A stretch of 64,000 bases of DNA from Sabellastarte sp. h YS-2021. Taxonomy: Eukaryota > Annelida > Polychaeta > Sabellida > Sabellidae. This document shows, piece after piece, positions 1 through 9,065 of the stretch. The notes below the pieces were generated by a model. That model worked only from the letters and a program-made list of their open reading frames with translations. It made no database searches and was not told the origin of the DNA. Made by a program: the position numbers and the translations under genes. How positions within the stretch are numbered: the stretch's first letter is position 1; every line of letters starts with the position of its first letter. The stretch lies in contig OZ024935.1 of assembly GCA_964017235.1 (NCBI GenBank), positions 30,235,596 to 30,299,595 on the forward strand. Direction: 5' to 3'.

Positions 1-432
1 ATACTCACCATACTGGAAACTCAACCAGTCTCCATTCCAGTTGTGCAGCCTACACAGACAGCCACAGGAGAGCCTGTTACAGTGATTGCCAAAGTACAGC
101 AATCATCAAGGCCTTCATCAGCGTCAGCGCAGCCAACTTCTTACGTAGTTGTGGATAACCAACAGCCTGGGACTTCTAGACAGATGCTTTTCAACCCACC
201 TTCAGTTGCACCTTCACAACAGGAGGTAAGTCAACACAACACTTCTGGATTATCCAGTCTCTTTGCAGCGATTCCCAGTGTGCGTCAGTATCAGCAGATG
301 GACACACCACAGCCATTTTCACCCTCTCAACTTCAACCAGCACCGTCACCAGTGCCATCTTCCACTCATCATGAAGAGTCAAGTCCTCCCAGCCAGTTCA
401 GCCAGCAGAGTCAGCCCAAATCAGTGGATTAG
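1..432 (+). CDS. C-terminal part of an unidentified Q/S/P-rich protein (partial at window edge)
   Basis: The frame is open from the first base of the window and ends at TAG 430-432, so this is the 3' part of a longer coding region. The visible ~143 residues are rich in Gln, Ser and Pro (for example SPSQLQPAPSPVPSS) with no enzyme motif, coiled coil or membrane segment, a composition typical of disordered tails of nuclear regulators. A strong donor-like sequence, GAG/GTAAGT, lies at 223-231 inside the frame but the reading continues sensibly past it, so it is either unused or used alternatively. A convergent Harbinger transposase relic lies 1 kb downstream. The ORF may therefore be the tail of the Myb/SANT-like second protein of a Harbinger element, or an ordinary host gene. 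I do not recognise it as a specific family. Confidence 0.5.
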   Translation: MLTILETQPVSIPVVQPTQTATGEPVTVIAKVQQSSRPSSASAQPTSYVVVDNQQPGTSRQMLFNPPSVAPSQQEVSQHNTSGLSSLFAAIPSVRQYQQMDTPQPFSPSQLQPAPSPVPSSTHHEESSPPSQFSQQSQPKSVD

Positions 433-1440
433 CCCGCACAAGTTGCACCAAACCCGGCCTTTTTAAGGGCCACCCGAATCTTCCAAAAACAATTAACAAG
501 CTACACGTCTATGCCCAAAAACAAAAAAAAAAGTACACCGTCCAACACTTAACCTCCCCACAGTACACGAAAAAAAATTGTGTGAATGAATGAGTGAATG
601 TTAAACAAATATTAATGAAGTTCCACCACAAAACAAAACAAACAAAAAAAATAAATAAACTTATAAAACTTAAAAAATAATCCCCTAAGAAATCAAAGTA
701 AAACCAACCCCACCCCACAAACATAACCCAATTTAAAAAAAAAACACTCCCCACCCCCCAAAAAAAAACAAAATCCAAACTCAAACCCACGTCCCCCAAA
801 ATCAAGATACAGACTCAAACCCAGGTCTCTCCCAAAACCCAACCTGAAATAAAATGCCACATCCACACTCACAGACAAACAAACATGAGCCCTAACAAAA
901 TATACAAACATATGAGTGGCAATGGACTGACAAACTGAATGAAAAAAAATATTAAACTGGGACTGCAAACCTGTATTATTTTGTCTTGCAAATTTCCAAA
1001 TTTTTTATATTCTTGCCATAAAATATTTTCAGGTACTTATTTGCAAATTTTTTTTGCCCTTAGTTTGTAAGTTATTTCTTCAGAGAGTTAAGCCAGGTCA
1101 TGTTGGGGTGGGATGGCAACTTTGTAAATTGAGAACCTGGGTTTAGTGCTGAAATTTATTTTTGTGAACTGAGTTTGGGATGGATTTGTAAATAAAGACC
1201 TGGGTTTAGTGCTGAAATTTATTTTTGTGAACTGAGTTTGGGATGGATTTGTAAATTGAGGACCTGGGTTTAAACTGTAAGTGATAAAATATATTTTTCT
1301 GAACTGAGTTTTGGATGGATTTGTGTTTGTGATGGGGAATGTTTTGGTGAAACTGAATTTTAATTAAATTGTTGCAAAGTTGGGGTTATTTCTTTGAGGC
1401 GACACTTTGCTAAATAAAAGTTCTTGGATTATTTGGGTAG
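433..1440 (+). other. 3'UTR of the preceding ORF, with polyadenylation signals
   Basis: No coding signal is seen. 500-960 is strongly A/C biased on the + strand, and open frames on the opposite strand there are low-complexity artefacts. AATAAA hexamers occur at 1191-1196 and 1413-1418; the second lies just before the convergent transposase relic and is the better candidate for the end of the transcript. Confidence 0.45.
1137..1335 (+). repeat. Three-copy 63-64 bp tandem repeat in the 3'UTR
   Basis: Units begin at about 1141, 1204 and 1268 with GTTTAGTGCTGAAATTTATT or a diverged version, and each contains TGAACTGAGTTTGGGATGGA-like sequence. The first two copies are nearly identical. The third is diverged and has an insertion. 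Confidence 0.8.
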
Positions 1441-1489
1441 TCCTGAAAAGGACTGCTAGATGACAGCATGTTCTCCCCCTCAGTCTTCT

Positions 1490-2470
1490 TAAACTCTGTC
1501 CTGCTGCCCAGCCAGCGGCCCCATGTGATTAAAGTAGTCTTTCAGTAGGTCTCGTTGATGTTTGGCCTCCCTCGATGGGTTTCTTAAGTTCTCATGATGT
1601 CTCTGTTCCCCCTGGTCTGCCTGTGGTGGTTGTATGTCGTCAGCTGGTGTGGGTGGTCTATCTGCTGCCCCCTGATGGCTTCTCAGCATGTTATGTAGTA
1701 CCACACATGTTAACACAATGTCTCTCACAACTTTTGGCCTCTGCTCCATGGTGGTCAACAGCACCCTGAATCACTTGACAAGTATACCAAATGAGTTCTC
1801 GACCACCCTTCTCCTCCTGGATATCCTGTTAACTATTCTCTCTTCTCTGATCAGTTGGCGTCTACTGTAAGGCTTGACCAGCCAAGGCATCAGGGCAAAG
1901 GCGTCGTCCCCCAGCAGGAAGTAGTGTAGATCTGGCCCCCCGCCAGGTCCAAGTGGTTCAGGTGGTGGGAGTCACAAGGTTCCGTTCTCACTTCTTCTTT
2001 TCAGTTTGCTGCGGTTGAAAATCTGTGCATCAGATGATGACCCACTGGCCCCCGGCGTTGACCCACAGGAACTTGTAATCTGCATCGACTAAAGCCAAAT
2101 GTACCAGGAGAAGTAGCCCTTGTAGTTGAAATATTCACTGCCTGACTTCTTGGCCTCTTGATAGCAATCTAATGCACCGACTGCATGGGGGACATTCCAT
2201 CTGTTTCTAAATCTTTCCTCAATTTTCTTCAACTTTTCCCAGTCTTCAGGATCAGTGGGGCACAGCAAATACTCTTGTTGAAATTCTTTCAAAATGGCTT
2301 TGCAGACCTGGAGGACAAATTTGCAAATAGTCATTCTTCCAACCCTCCAGTGGTATTGCAGTGAGGTGTAGCTTTCCCCTGTGGATAAGTATCTCAAAGT
2401 AACTGCCAGTTTCAACCCGACTTTCAGTGGCTTCCTGAAGTTGGTGATTGACTTCCTGAGGTGGGGAGTG
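1490..2470 (-). pseudogene. PIF/Harbinger (HARBI1-like) DDE transposase, broken
   Basis: Reading the minus strand from about 2470 downward gives blocks typical of HARBI1-like nucleases (DDE_Tnp_4). These are a TNFRKPL..GLKLAVTLRYLS region with GESYTSLQYHWRVG; GALD followed by SGSEYFNYKGYFS (first catalytic Asp region); ALVDADYKFLWVNAG (second Asp); SDAQIFN; GDDAFAL; and [13 protein letters not shown] (catalytic Glu). The last block continues into LLTTMEQRP and VVLHNMLRSHQG. Breaks are visible. A short deletion follows GALD, the frame shifts after YFSWYIWL, shifts again near 2035, and there are in-frame TGA codons near 1980 and 1775. The usual N-terminal helix-turn-helix part is missing upstream. 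All three catalytic positions can be read, but no single frame joins them, so this is a dead copy. The convergent ORF at 1-432 could be its partner gene. Confidence 0.8.
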
Positions 2471-2763
2471 ATTCATAGTAAAATTTCAGAACTGTAGCCC
2501 CTTACATAATTAAGTAATGGCTGTAAAACCTAAACATTCTACTGCAGTAAATAACCTTTTTCTCCCCTGCATTTTATTTCAGTGAGGGGAGCGATGGAGA
2601 GGCAGTCTTTTTCTGCTCAGATCTCCCCCCGCCCCTCCCCACTCCCCTCAAATAAAAATGCATGTGAGAAAAGAATTTCCTCTGTGTGTTGGGGAAGGGG
2701 GGGAAGTGAGATGGGGAAGTGAGATTATGTGTGTATGTTGTGTCAGCAAAAACCTTTTTCTAG
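2471..2763. other. Non-coding spacer
   Basis: AT-rich with a purine/pyrimidine-skewed patch (2580-2720, G-run and C-run stretches). It may hold the 5' end of the Harbinger element, but no terminal repeat could be fixed because the other end lies outside the window. Confidence 0.4.
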
Positions 2764-3068
2764 TTAAATTTTTATAAGTTAGTACCCTATCCAATGGACC
2801 AGTAAGGCTCTCCCAACCGACCCTGCTATCAGCTTTAATTAGGGGTCTAAATATGTTTAGACAATGAAAAAGATGCTAGACGTCACTCTAGACAGGAAGG
2901 AAGTACGATGGGCCAAATGCACAGTACTGGGACTGGCTGGCCAGTGTTCGCACAGGACGGCTTTTTCAGTTGTTTGGCAGGCCGGTCTGCGCGGATTGGA
3001 TTAGCAATTGTGCATTGGATAGGGTATTAACTTATAAAAATTTAATGTACTTACTAAATTTGCAATTT
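2764..3068 (+). mobile_element. Stand-alone terminal module of a DIRS-type element
   Basis: This stretch aligns along its length with the 3' end of DIRS element 2 (about 62525-62836). Shared features in the same order are TTAAATTTTTATAAGTT, CCCTATCCAATGGAC, CTCCCAACCGACCC, GGGGTCTAAAT.TGTTTAGACAA, GAAAAAGATG, a GACGTCACTCT block, and finally TTGGATAGGGTATTAACTTA and AAATTTGCAATTTT. No coding part remains. Because it spans from the right half of the internal complementary region to the right end, it is itself bounded by inverted repeats (about 2764-2797 and 3011-3045), so it looks like a MITE. The CRE-like site is degraded (AGACGTCA at about 2878). Confidence 0.85.
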
Positions 3069-3083
3069 TGTATGCCTGTGAAG

Positions 3084-3362
3084 TTGTGATCATTATGGTG
3101 AAAATTAATTACAAATGTACATGACCCATAATTTAGAAGTGGAAGTGGCTTTTGTAAGTATACATCATTTTTACCCAGTATAAAATCAAAATGTGATATG
3201 TTTCATCACATTTATATATTTTTTATTATGATGAAGTATTGGCCATAAGAAAGCCTATTAGTAAGTAATGACATTTAGTTTCCAAATGTTCTTTGCAGAT
3301 TATTTGTTGTTTCTACTGCACTGAAATGAAAAACTGATTGTTGGTTTACTGTTCACACCGTT
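3084..3362 (+). repeat. Dispersed repeat family A, copy 1
   Basis: Related to 27935-28240 and 45400-45690 in the same orientation. Shared landmarks are ATGGTGAAAATTAA, AAAATGTGATAT, a TTATTTTTT block, TGA.GAAGTAT, GAAAGCCT and CTTTGC(A/G)GATT...CTGAAATGAAA. It starts about 15 bp after the DIRS-derived module. No coding potential is seen and the family is unidentified. Confidence 0.6.
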
Positions 3363-4463
3363 AGTATTACAGGTGCAGATGTGGATACAGGTAATATTGG
3401 CTGCAAGTGGATGACACATGTATTTTTAGCTTTAGTTATTACATTTGTGGAAAGCTTAGTCGGTCAGTTTTTTAGCACCTCAAAACCTTATAAATATTTA
3501 TTGCAATAAAGAATAATGTTTATGTAAGAAATTGACAAGAAATTAATAATTTAACGAAAGTAAAAAGTACTACAAACAATTTAAAATATTCTTTTCTTTA
3601 TATGATGGCGATCAGGTACAAAGAGGAATAACAATAATTTAAAGTGACTTCAAATTTGTCAGCCAATTTTGTGCACCAGCAAGTATTTGCCTCCCCAGAT
3701 AAGAGCAAAGTTCATGTAACTCTGTGGGGGTTTGCTATAACATACGATGAATGAAACTGCTGTTTTATTCAAATCCTTTGGTTATGTCAGATCTGACCTG
3801 AGTCATATCTACTTCAAGGTCAATAAACTCTCTTTATTGAAAACCTCTTGTATTTCCTAGCTAGTATTTCCTATTGTTCAGTGACCCAAATGTAAGATCA
3901 TGTTTTGATAATTCATGATACATTCTTTTAAAATGGAAAATATTCACCCTTTAAAATTCAAAATGTCTGGGTTATAGATGCTCACTATTTTCAGAAATCT
4001 GTGGCACTCTGGCAGGTGAATTTACCTCTATTCCACCCACTACAGTAATTATCTTTTCTGTGATTGTGAGATGTCGTAGTGAATGTGAAAGAGCTTTCTT
4101 CATTAACAATTCTCTCACAACAATTAGGAAATATTTTTGTTCTTTGTTGCTGTTGGCCATAACTCTTTTGGCAAAGTGCCTTTTGCAGGTACAGATGACC
4201 TCAACTTCCATGATTTTTTTTGAGAAATTGTAAGAAATGATTCATTGGAGTTCATTTTTATCACAATATGTGTGGAACTGCTGAGTGTTAAGCAAGGGAA
4301 GATGACTATAGATTCAGTATAACAGACAACAGATACAAACAACTACATATATATTTAGTAAATTGCTCGATAAATTTTGAATTATAGTGAATTATGTTTT
4401 GACACCTTAGAATCTGACATTTATAAGCATGATAAAAATATCAATAGATTATACCATATAAAT
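3363..4463. other. AT-rich non-coding DNA
   Basis: No exon, RNA gene or terminal repeat was recognised. Short frames on the minus strand near 3972-4342 have no family-like motif and no supporting context. Confidence 0.5.
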
Positions 4464-4836
4464 TAGGGCTGCAAACAGTTACTTGTGCCTCGATAGACGA
4501 ATCAGTCTTTACTAGGACTTGAGTCCATTTTAATTACTTGAGTACTCACAGGGTATTGTATTATTACCCGCAAAACAAAACGTTTGTGTAAAATATGCCA
4601 CATCTCGGCATTTTTCGCCATATAATATCAATTAAAGTTGTGGTTTTGGCTTAAAATGTATAATTTACTCCATATTCTGTAATACCTGGTTAAATAGAAG
4701 ACATTTCTCTTCAAAAGTTTCACTACCATTTATTTAACTTCTAATGGTAGATACTAAATCTTGCGATTACTCGAATTCGGGTCAGTTGTCAAAGTGCGGG
4801 TAAAGGGGCTGTTTTTTAGCACCCATCCCCGCCCTA
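4464..4836 (-). mobile_element. hAT-like MITE (TAGGGCTG family), copy 1
   Basis: Begins TAGGGCTGCAAAC and ends CCCATCCCCGCCCTA. It is an inverted copy of the element at 19615-19981. Shared blocks, read in opposite orientation, are GGTAGATACTAAATC, CTCGAATTCGGG, CAAAACGTTTG, AATAGAAGAC and CTCCATATTCT. The flanking 8-bp duplications are decayed, so family assignment rests on the better preserved copies. Confidence 0.75.
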
Positions 4837-5619
4837 ATAGATACATATATTTAAATGCCAAAAAGACTAATTTACAGAAAAAAAACCACTAGTTACTGTG
4901 AACGGTTATGTTTACATTTTCCAGGTCATGAATATTTACCACAGTATAACAAAGGGAACAAATTAACAGCCTAATAGACTCCAGTATAAGGCATGGTTCA
5001 ACCAATTAACATATTGAGCTTTTACCCAGGTCAGATGGGTCACAAGATACAAGCAATTGGCATGTCTACTATCTGCTATCATATCTACTATCTACTATCA
5101 GTTTGGCTAGGACACCTTTGAGTCATTCAGCACATTTTTTAAAAAGTTTGAAAAACATGAAAGGCAGGATGTAAGGGGTAGCTCATTCTGCAGTGAATAC
5201 AACCAAGTTACAGGATCTCTATTCAGAGCATTTGGGCATGCCTAAACTACAAAAAAATCATCTTTTGGACTTATCACAAACACAGAGATATGCAGATGTA
5301 CCCCAAATTAAAGCTCGGGCTGGTGGAGGTATTAAACTGATAAGACATATCTGCCATACCCATATGTACATGAGTTACCATGTAATCCCTTCAGATACAA
5401 AATGTATTTTGAAGAATTTTTCTTGAACTTTCATCCAATGGGTAGTTTTTGTTGGCATGCACCATAGAATTAGGAATGTCACGAAAATCCAAATATTTTA
5501 TGCCAGCCCATCGCAAAGTATTATTTGTCTCAGTACCGAATAACCATCAAATTCAGGAAAACAGCAAAATTACGATGTTACATGTTCTGAAAGCCTAATA
5601 AAATGTTGATTGTATAAAA
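4837..5619. other. Non-coding DNA, no feature recognised
   Basis: A 77-codon open frame at 5193-5426 has no recognisable motif and no splice or promoter support. Nothing else was identified. Confidence 0.45.
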
Positions 5620-5960
5620 TAAAGTCAAAACACATGAACCTTATATGTAAATTGTAAAGTGTATTAAAGTTGCTAATATCTTGCAACTTTTGATGCTTTT
5701 TTGAGACAGAAAGTGTGCGATATAAGGTCTATGTGTACTTCCTGTTTTACATGAATGCCTAAACAGTACACAAAACATGACTGAAGCTTAATGTTAACTT
5801 ATGTTATGTGGCAATATTTAAGTATTTAATGGATTGGGGCCTTTTCTCACATTGAGCGATTAGTTGTTTATTAAAATATAATACCAATATATAACACTAT
5901 CCTAACTGTTGTAAATTAGTCAGCTAGTTGTTCCTTCCCTATATAGAATCCTGCAACTTA
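5620..5960 (-). repeat. Dispersed repeat family B, inverted copy
   Basis: The reverse complement matches 17925-18240. Shared strings include AGTTGCAAGA.ATTAGC, TTCCTGT, TACTT.AATATTGCCAC, CCAAT and ATAGTGTTA.ATATTGGTAT. Non-coding; family unknown. Confidence 0.65.
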
Positions 5961-6174
5961 AATAACAATATCTTCCTTATTCATGTTGTCATTTTAAAAC
6001 ATTTTTAGTGTTCAGTGAGACAAATTTAGATACCAAGAAACATATGCTCACTGTCTTCGACATAGTATTTTTTTTTTCAATAGCTTGGGGTTGCAATAAG
6101 AATAGGTCACTTTTTGAAAATGAAGGCAAGCTCAAACCTACTTACTACATACACAACAAGCCACAGCCGTAGCA

Positions 6175-6758
6175 GTTATCTCCCGCCTTAGGATCAGTAA
6201 TATATGAGAACTATGGGAGATATAAGGCCTTTGTAGTAAGATGATCCCACTTAACACTGAAGAAGGGGTCAAAGGTCAAAGCAATTAGAAAAGATTCCCA
6301 GGCTATGACTTCCTATAAGTTATTTTCACATTCCAAACCCTTAATAGCAATGATAAGGGAGATATATGGCCTTTTTAATAGGATAATCCCATTTGACATT
6401 AAACATGATATCCCAGCCATTTTGTTTTAAAAAATAGGCCAAAATTACTATCTGACTAGCTTTCTTAGCCATATATCTTTTGTACAAATTTGATGAAGCT
6501 AGCTGCAATATTTCAAGATTTAGAGCAACTTAATGATTTTGAAATAATTGGCTATGGTGGCCATTTTGTTTTTGAAAATAAGGCCAAAATTTTGCACAGA
6601 CATGTTTTCATAGCCATAAACATTCCCAATAAATTTGGTGAAAATATCGTTATAAATGAATGAGATATTAAGGTTTATATGAAAATGTGACAGATGCACA
6701 TACGGAAGGCGTTTTATAATCTCCCGACCACGGCCTTTGGCTGCAGGCGGGAGATAAC
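6175..6758. mobile_element. 584-bp MITE with 14-bp terminal inverted repeats
   Basis: The left end GTTATCTCCCGCCT (6175-6188) is the perfect inverse of AGGCGGGAGATAAC (6745-6758). TAGCA flanks both sides (6170-6174 and 6759-6763), consistent with a 5-bp target duplication. Inside is an imperfect duplication of the GGGAGATATA.GGCCTTT...AT.ATCCCA type. No transposase is present. Confidence 0.75.
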
Positions 6759-6796
6759 TAGCACACTTTGATACATATACTTAGTGTGTTATATTT

Positions 6797-6985
6797 TCAT
6801 TGCGTTAATACATCTTACCTACCAGACGATAGCTATAGCCCGGCGCCAGCCGGTCCCGCCAAACGAAAGAAAAAGACGTCCCGGGTTTCACCCCCGGCAG
6901 GACCGGCACACTACAATCCACTCGCCAGGTGGCCTAGTTCCTGCCTCACTCGCCAGAGGGACGTGACGTCATAGCATCTTTTTCG
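6797..6985 (+). repeat. Left inverted terminal repeat of DIRS element 1
   Basis: Reverse complement of 12788-12966, essentially identical from the ATACATCTTACCTACC region to CATCTTTTTCG. It includes GGCGCCAGCCGGTCCCGCC, a TGACGTCA site, and two inverted sub-blocks (CGCCAAACG...AAAAAGACGTC against GACGTCA...CTTTTTCGTTTGGCG) that allow internal folding. Confidence 0.9.
6964..6971. promoter_or_regulatory. Palindromic CRE/ATF-type site TGACGTCA in the left ITR
   Basis: A perfect TGACGTCA that also occurs in the other ITR (12802-12809) and in both ITRs of the diverged element 2 (56898-56905, 62636-62643). It precedes ORF1 by about 130 bp, a plausible promoter element; function is inferred only. 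Confidence 0.45.
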
Positions 6986-7100
6986 TTTGGCGCGATATTT
7001 AAAGTTGTGGATTTTTATCTGTGAACTCTTTAGTTTTTATATTTGTGTTATATCTGTTTAATTTGTGTCGGAAGTGTTGCCATTAGTTAACTGTTCTATC

Positions 7101-9065
7101 ATGGCATCTCCAGGACAGAAAAAGGGTGCGTGTGGCCATATTATGGCTTCATTTGACAAACATAGTAGGTGTGCGCGTTGTCGCGAGAAAGGACAGGGTG
7201 ATGACCCTTGTGTTCAAAATCTGCAGTGTGACTTTTGCAGTGTCCTTACCCCGGAGCAAGTGCTCAAGTTAAGTACTCCTACCTATAAACTCAGAAAGGA
7301 AAAGGCTAAAGCAAAGGAAGTGTTAGTCGATCCGTCTTCTGTGGTAGTACTTGATGCCCAGCCAGAACAAGAACCTGCTGTATCTGTTTCTTCTGCTCCG
7401 GATTTGTCCCTTCCTGTGCCTCAGTTTAAGAAAGATCTTCAGGAACTGGACGAAAAGTGGGCCACTCGTATGGCCAGGCTTGAGGCGCTTATCACTTTAG
7501 GACATCGCTCCTCACCTTCTGTACAAAATCCAACATTTTCTCCGGTCAAAGTACCGGTCTCTCATGCTGCTCCAGCAGGTGCTCTTTCCCAGACACCCTT
7601 TTTTGTCTCTACTTCGGCTTCTTCCGGCCCAGCCGGTCCGGCTGTTGGCCCGGATGAGCCTAGAGATCAGGAATTTTCATTTGCTGACAGACAATCTCCA
7701 CTTCAAAACCTCTACCCGGAAGTAGAACCTATGTTTAAACACCCTGCTCCGGTGGCTACTGTGTCGTCAGCTGCTATGTCTGCTTCCTCTCAAGCTGCAT
7801 TTCAACAACCTTCTTCTGGCTCCGGTCCGGTCACCTTCCGCGATGTCAATCCTCAGGAAACATTTGAAGAGGGTGAGTTATCTGACGCAGAGGAATCCCC
7901 AGACTTAGAAACCTCAGACCCGGACCGGGTCCTCAGTGAAGATCAAAATTACCGCGAGACTGTGAGAGGCGTCCGCGCGTTCATGGGATGGACACACATT
8001 CCTGACCTGGAGTTTTCTCCTCAATCCCGCACTGATAATCCTTGGGCAGGTCACCGTTCTCAGCCTGTGGGCAAGATTTCTGTGGATCTTCCTCCGGAAG
8101 ATTGGTTGTGCCGAAAACTAGAAACTCTAAACCTTGTACTGATAGAAGGATATCCTTCAAAATCTAGTGATCCAGGTGGCCTGCATGTGGACCAATTCCT
8201 CAGACCCCCCAAATCCCAGAGCAGATGGTATGGGATACACCCGGCGGAGCCTACAGATCCAACTAGGCCGGGTAAATCAGTGAATTCTTGGCCAAATGAT
8301 GCGGCGAAGATCAATAGTTCTTTCCCCAGGATTTCAACCATATCTTCTGCATCTCCTCAGCCTCCATCCCGCCCACTATCACAAGACACTATGCGTAAGT
8401 GGGAGAAAGCAGCAAAAGAGTCTTCATATATTTGCAACCAGTCAGCGGGGTTTAATCGCTGTATTACCAAGATACAGGATGCCTTCCAAGAACAATTGCA
8501 TATTTTACAAAGTGAACTTAAGAAAGGCAAGTCTTCTGTCAAAGCTCAAGGTGCATTGGATGAACTTTTGTATTTATCTTCATTTAACCAGAATGTCAGT
8601 TTCGCCATGGGTAAATCCCTACAACATTTGGCAGACTTTACATTTGTACAGATGGCAAATTTGACCCTACTCCGTAGGGATTCATACTTGGAAGCTGTGA
8701 AACCGGGGATTAAACCAGATACTTTCAATTCCTTGAGAAATTGCCCCCTGAATGGATATGGGTTATTTCCAGATGCTGCTATTAGAAAAGCTGAGGATGA
8801 AATAAACCAATTAGAAGCTTCCCGACGTACTTCCCAGCCCGGCCCGGGCCGCGGGGGGTTCGCCGGTAGAGGCAGAAAACAGAGATACCAACCCTACAGT
8901 ACTGGTTGGAAACCTCAAGACACTGCTAAAACAACTTCTCAAGCCGGAAAGGAACTACCAGCTTGGAAAGCGTTTGGTTCCCGCAATAGAGGCCGGGGCA
9001 GAGGCCGGGGTGGTCAACCCGGACGTGGTACCAAGATGGCTCATGAGAAGACACAGTATAAATGA
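7101..9065 (+). CDS. DIRS element 1 ORF1, gag-like protein
   Basis: The first ATG after the left ITR and leader (7101) opens a 654-residue protein ending at TGA 9063-9065. The open frame extends upstream to 7065 without an ATG, so 7101 is chosen. Near the N-terminus is a small Cys/His cluster (GACGHIMASFDKHSRCARC, then CDFC). The middle is Pro/Ser rich and acidic (FEEGELSDAEES). A conserved helical region around residues 450-560 contains SSYICNQSAGFNRCITKIQDAF. The C-terminus is Gly/Arg rich (FAGRGRKQRYQ, NRGRGRGRGGQPGRG), suited to nucleic-acid binding. By position and composition it is the DIRS gag-like protein. The stop codon is followed by CAATTA, and the same frame then continues open into the recombinase ORF. 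Confidence 0.85.
   Translation: MASPGQKKGACGHIMASFDKHSRCARCREKGQGDDPCVQNLQCDFCSVLTPEQVLKLSTPTYKLRKEKAKAKEVLVDPSSVVVLDAQPEQEPAVSVSSAPDLSLPVPQFKKDLQELDEKWATRMARLEALITLGHRSSPSVQNPTFSPVKVPVSHAAPAGALSQTPFFVSTSASSGPAGPAVGPDEPRDQEFSFADRQSPLQNLYPEVEPMFKHPAPVATVSSAAMSASSQAAFQQPSSGSGPVTFRDVNPQETFEEGELSDAEESPDLETSDPDRVLSEDQNYRETVRGVRAFMGWTHIPDLEFSPQSRTDNPWAGHRSQPVGKISVDLPPEDWLCRKLETLNLVLIEGYPSKSSDPGGLHVDQFLRPPKSQSRWYGIHPAEPTDPTRPGKSVNSWPNDAAKINSSFPRISTISSASPQPPSRPLSQDTMRKWEKAAKESSYICNQSAGFNRCITKIQDAFQEQLHILQSELKKGKSSVKAQGALDELLYLSSFNQNVSFAMGKSLQHLADFTFVQMANLTLLRRDSYLEAVKPGIKPDTFNSLRNCPLNGYGLFPDAAIRKAEDEINQLEASRRTSQPGPGRGGFAGRGRKQRYQPYSTGWKPQDTAKTTSQAGKELPAWKAFGSRNRGRGRGRGGQPGRGTKMAHEKTQYK

Noticed and set aside
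223-231. Strong donor GAG/GTAAGT inside the first ORF
   Set aside because: The coding composition continues unchanged to the stop, so an exon end here is not supported; noted only as possible alternative splicing.
509-968. Hydrophobic open frames on the minus strand
   Set aside because: They come from an A/C-biased low-complexity 3'UTR and have no motif or splice context.
7065-7100. Extending DIRS ORF1 upstream to a GTG
   Set aside because: Eukaryotic context; the first ATG at 7101 gives a sensible start that aligns with the element 2 remnant (ASPG...).
8974-9042. Starting ORF2 at a TTG at 8974
   Set aside because: No ATG there and it only lengthens the overlap with ORF1; 9043 is the first ATG in frame.
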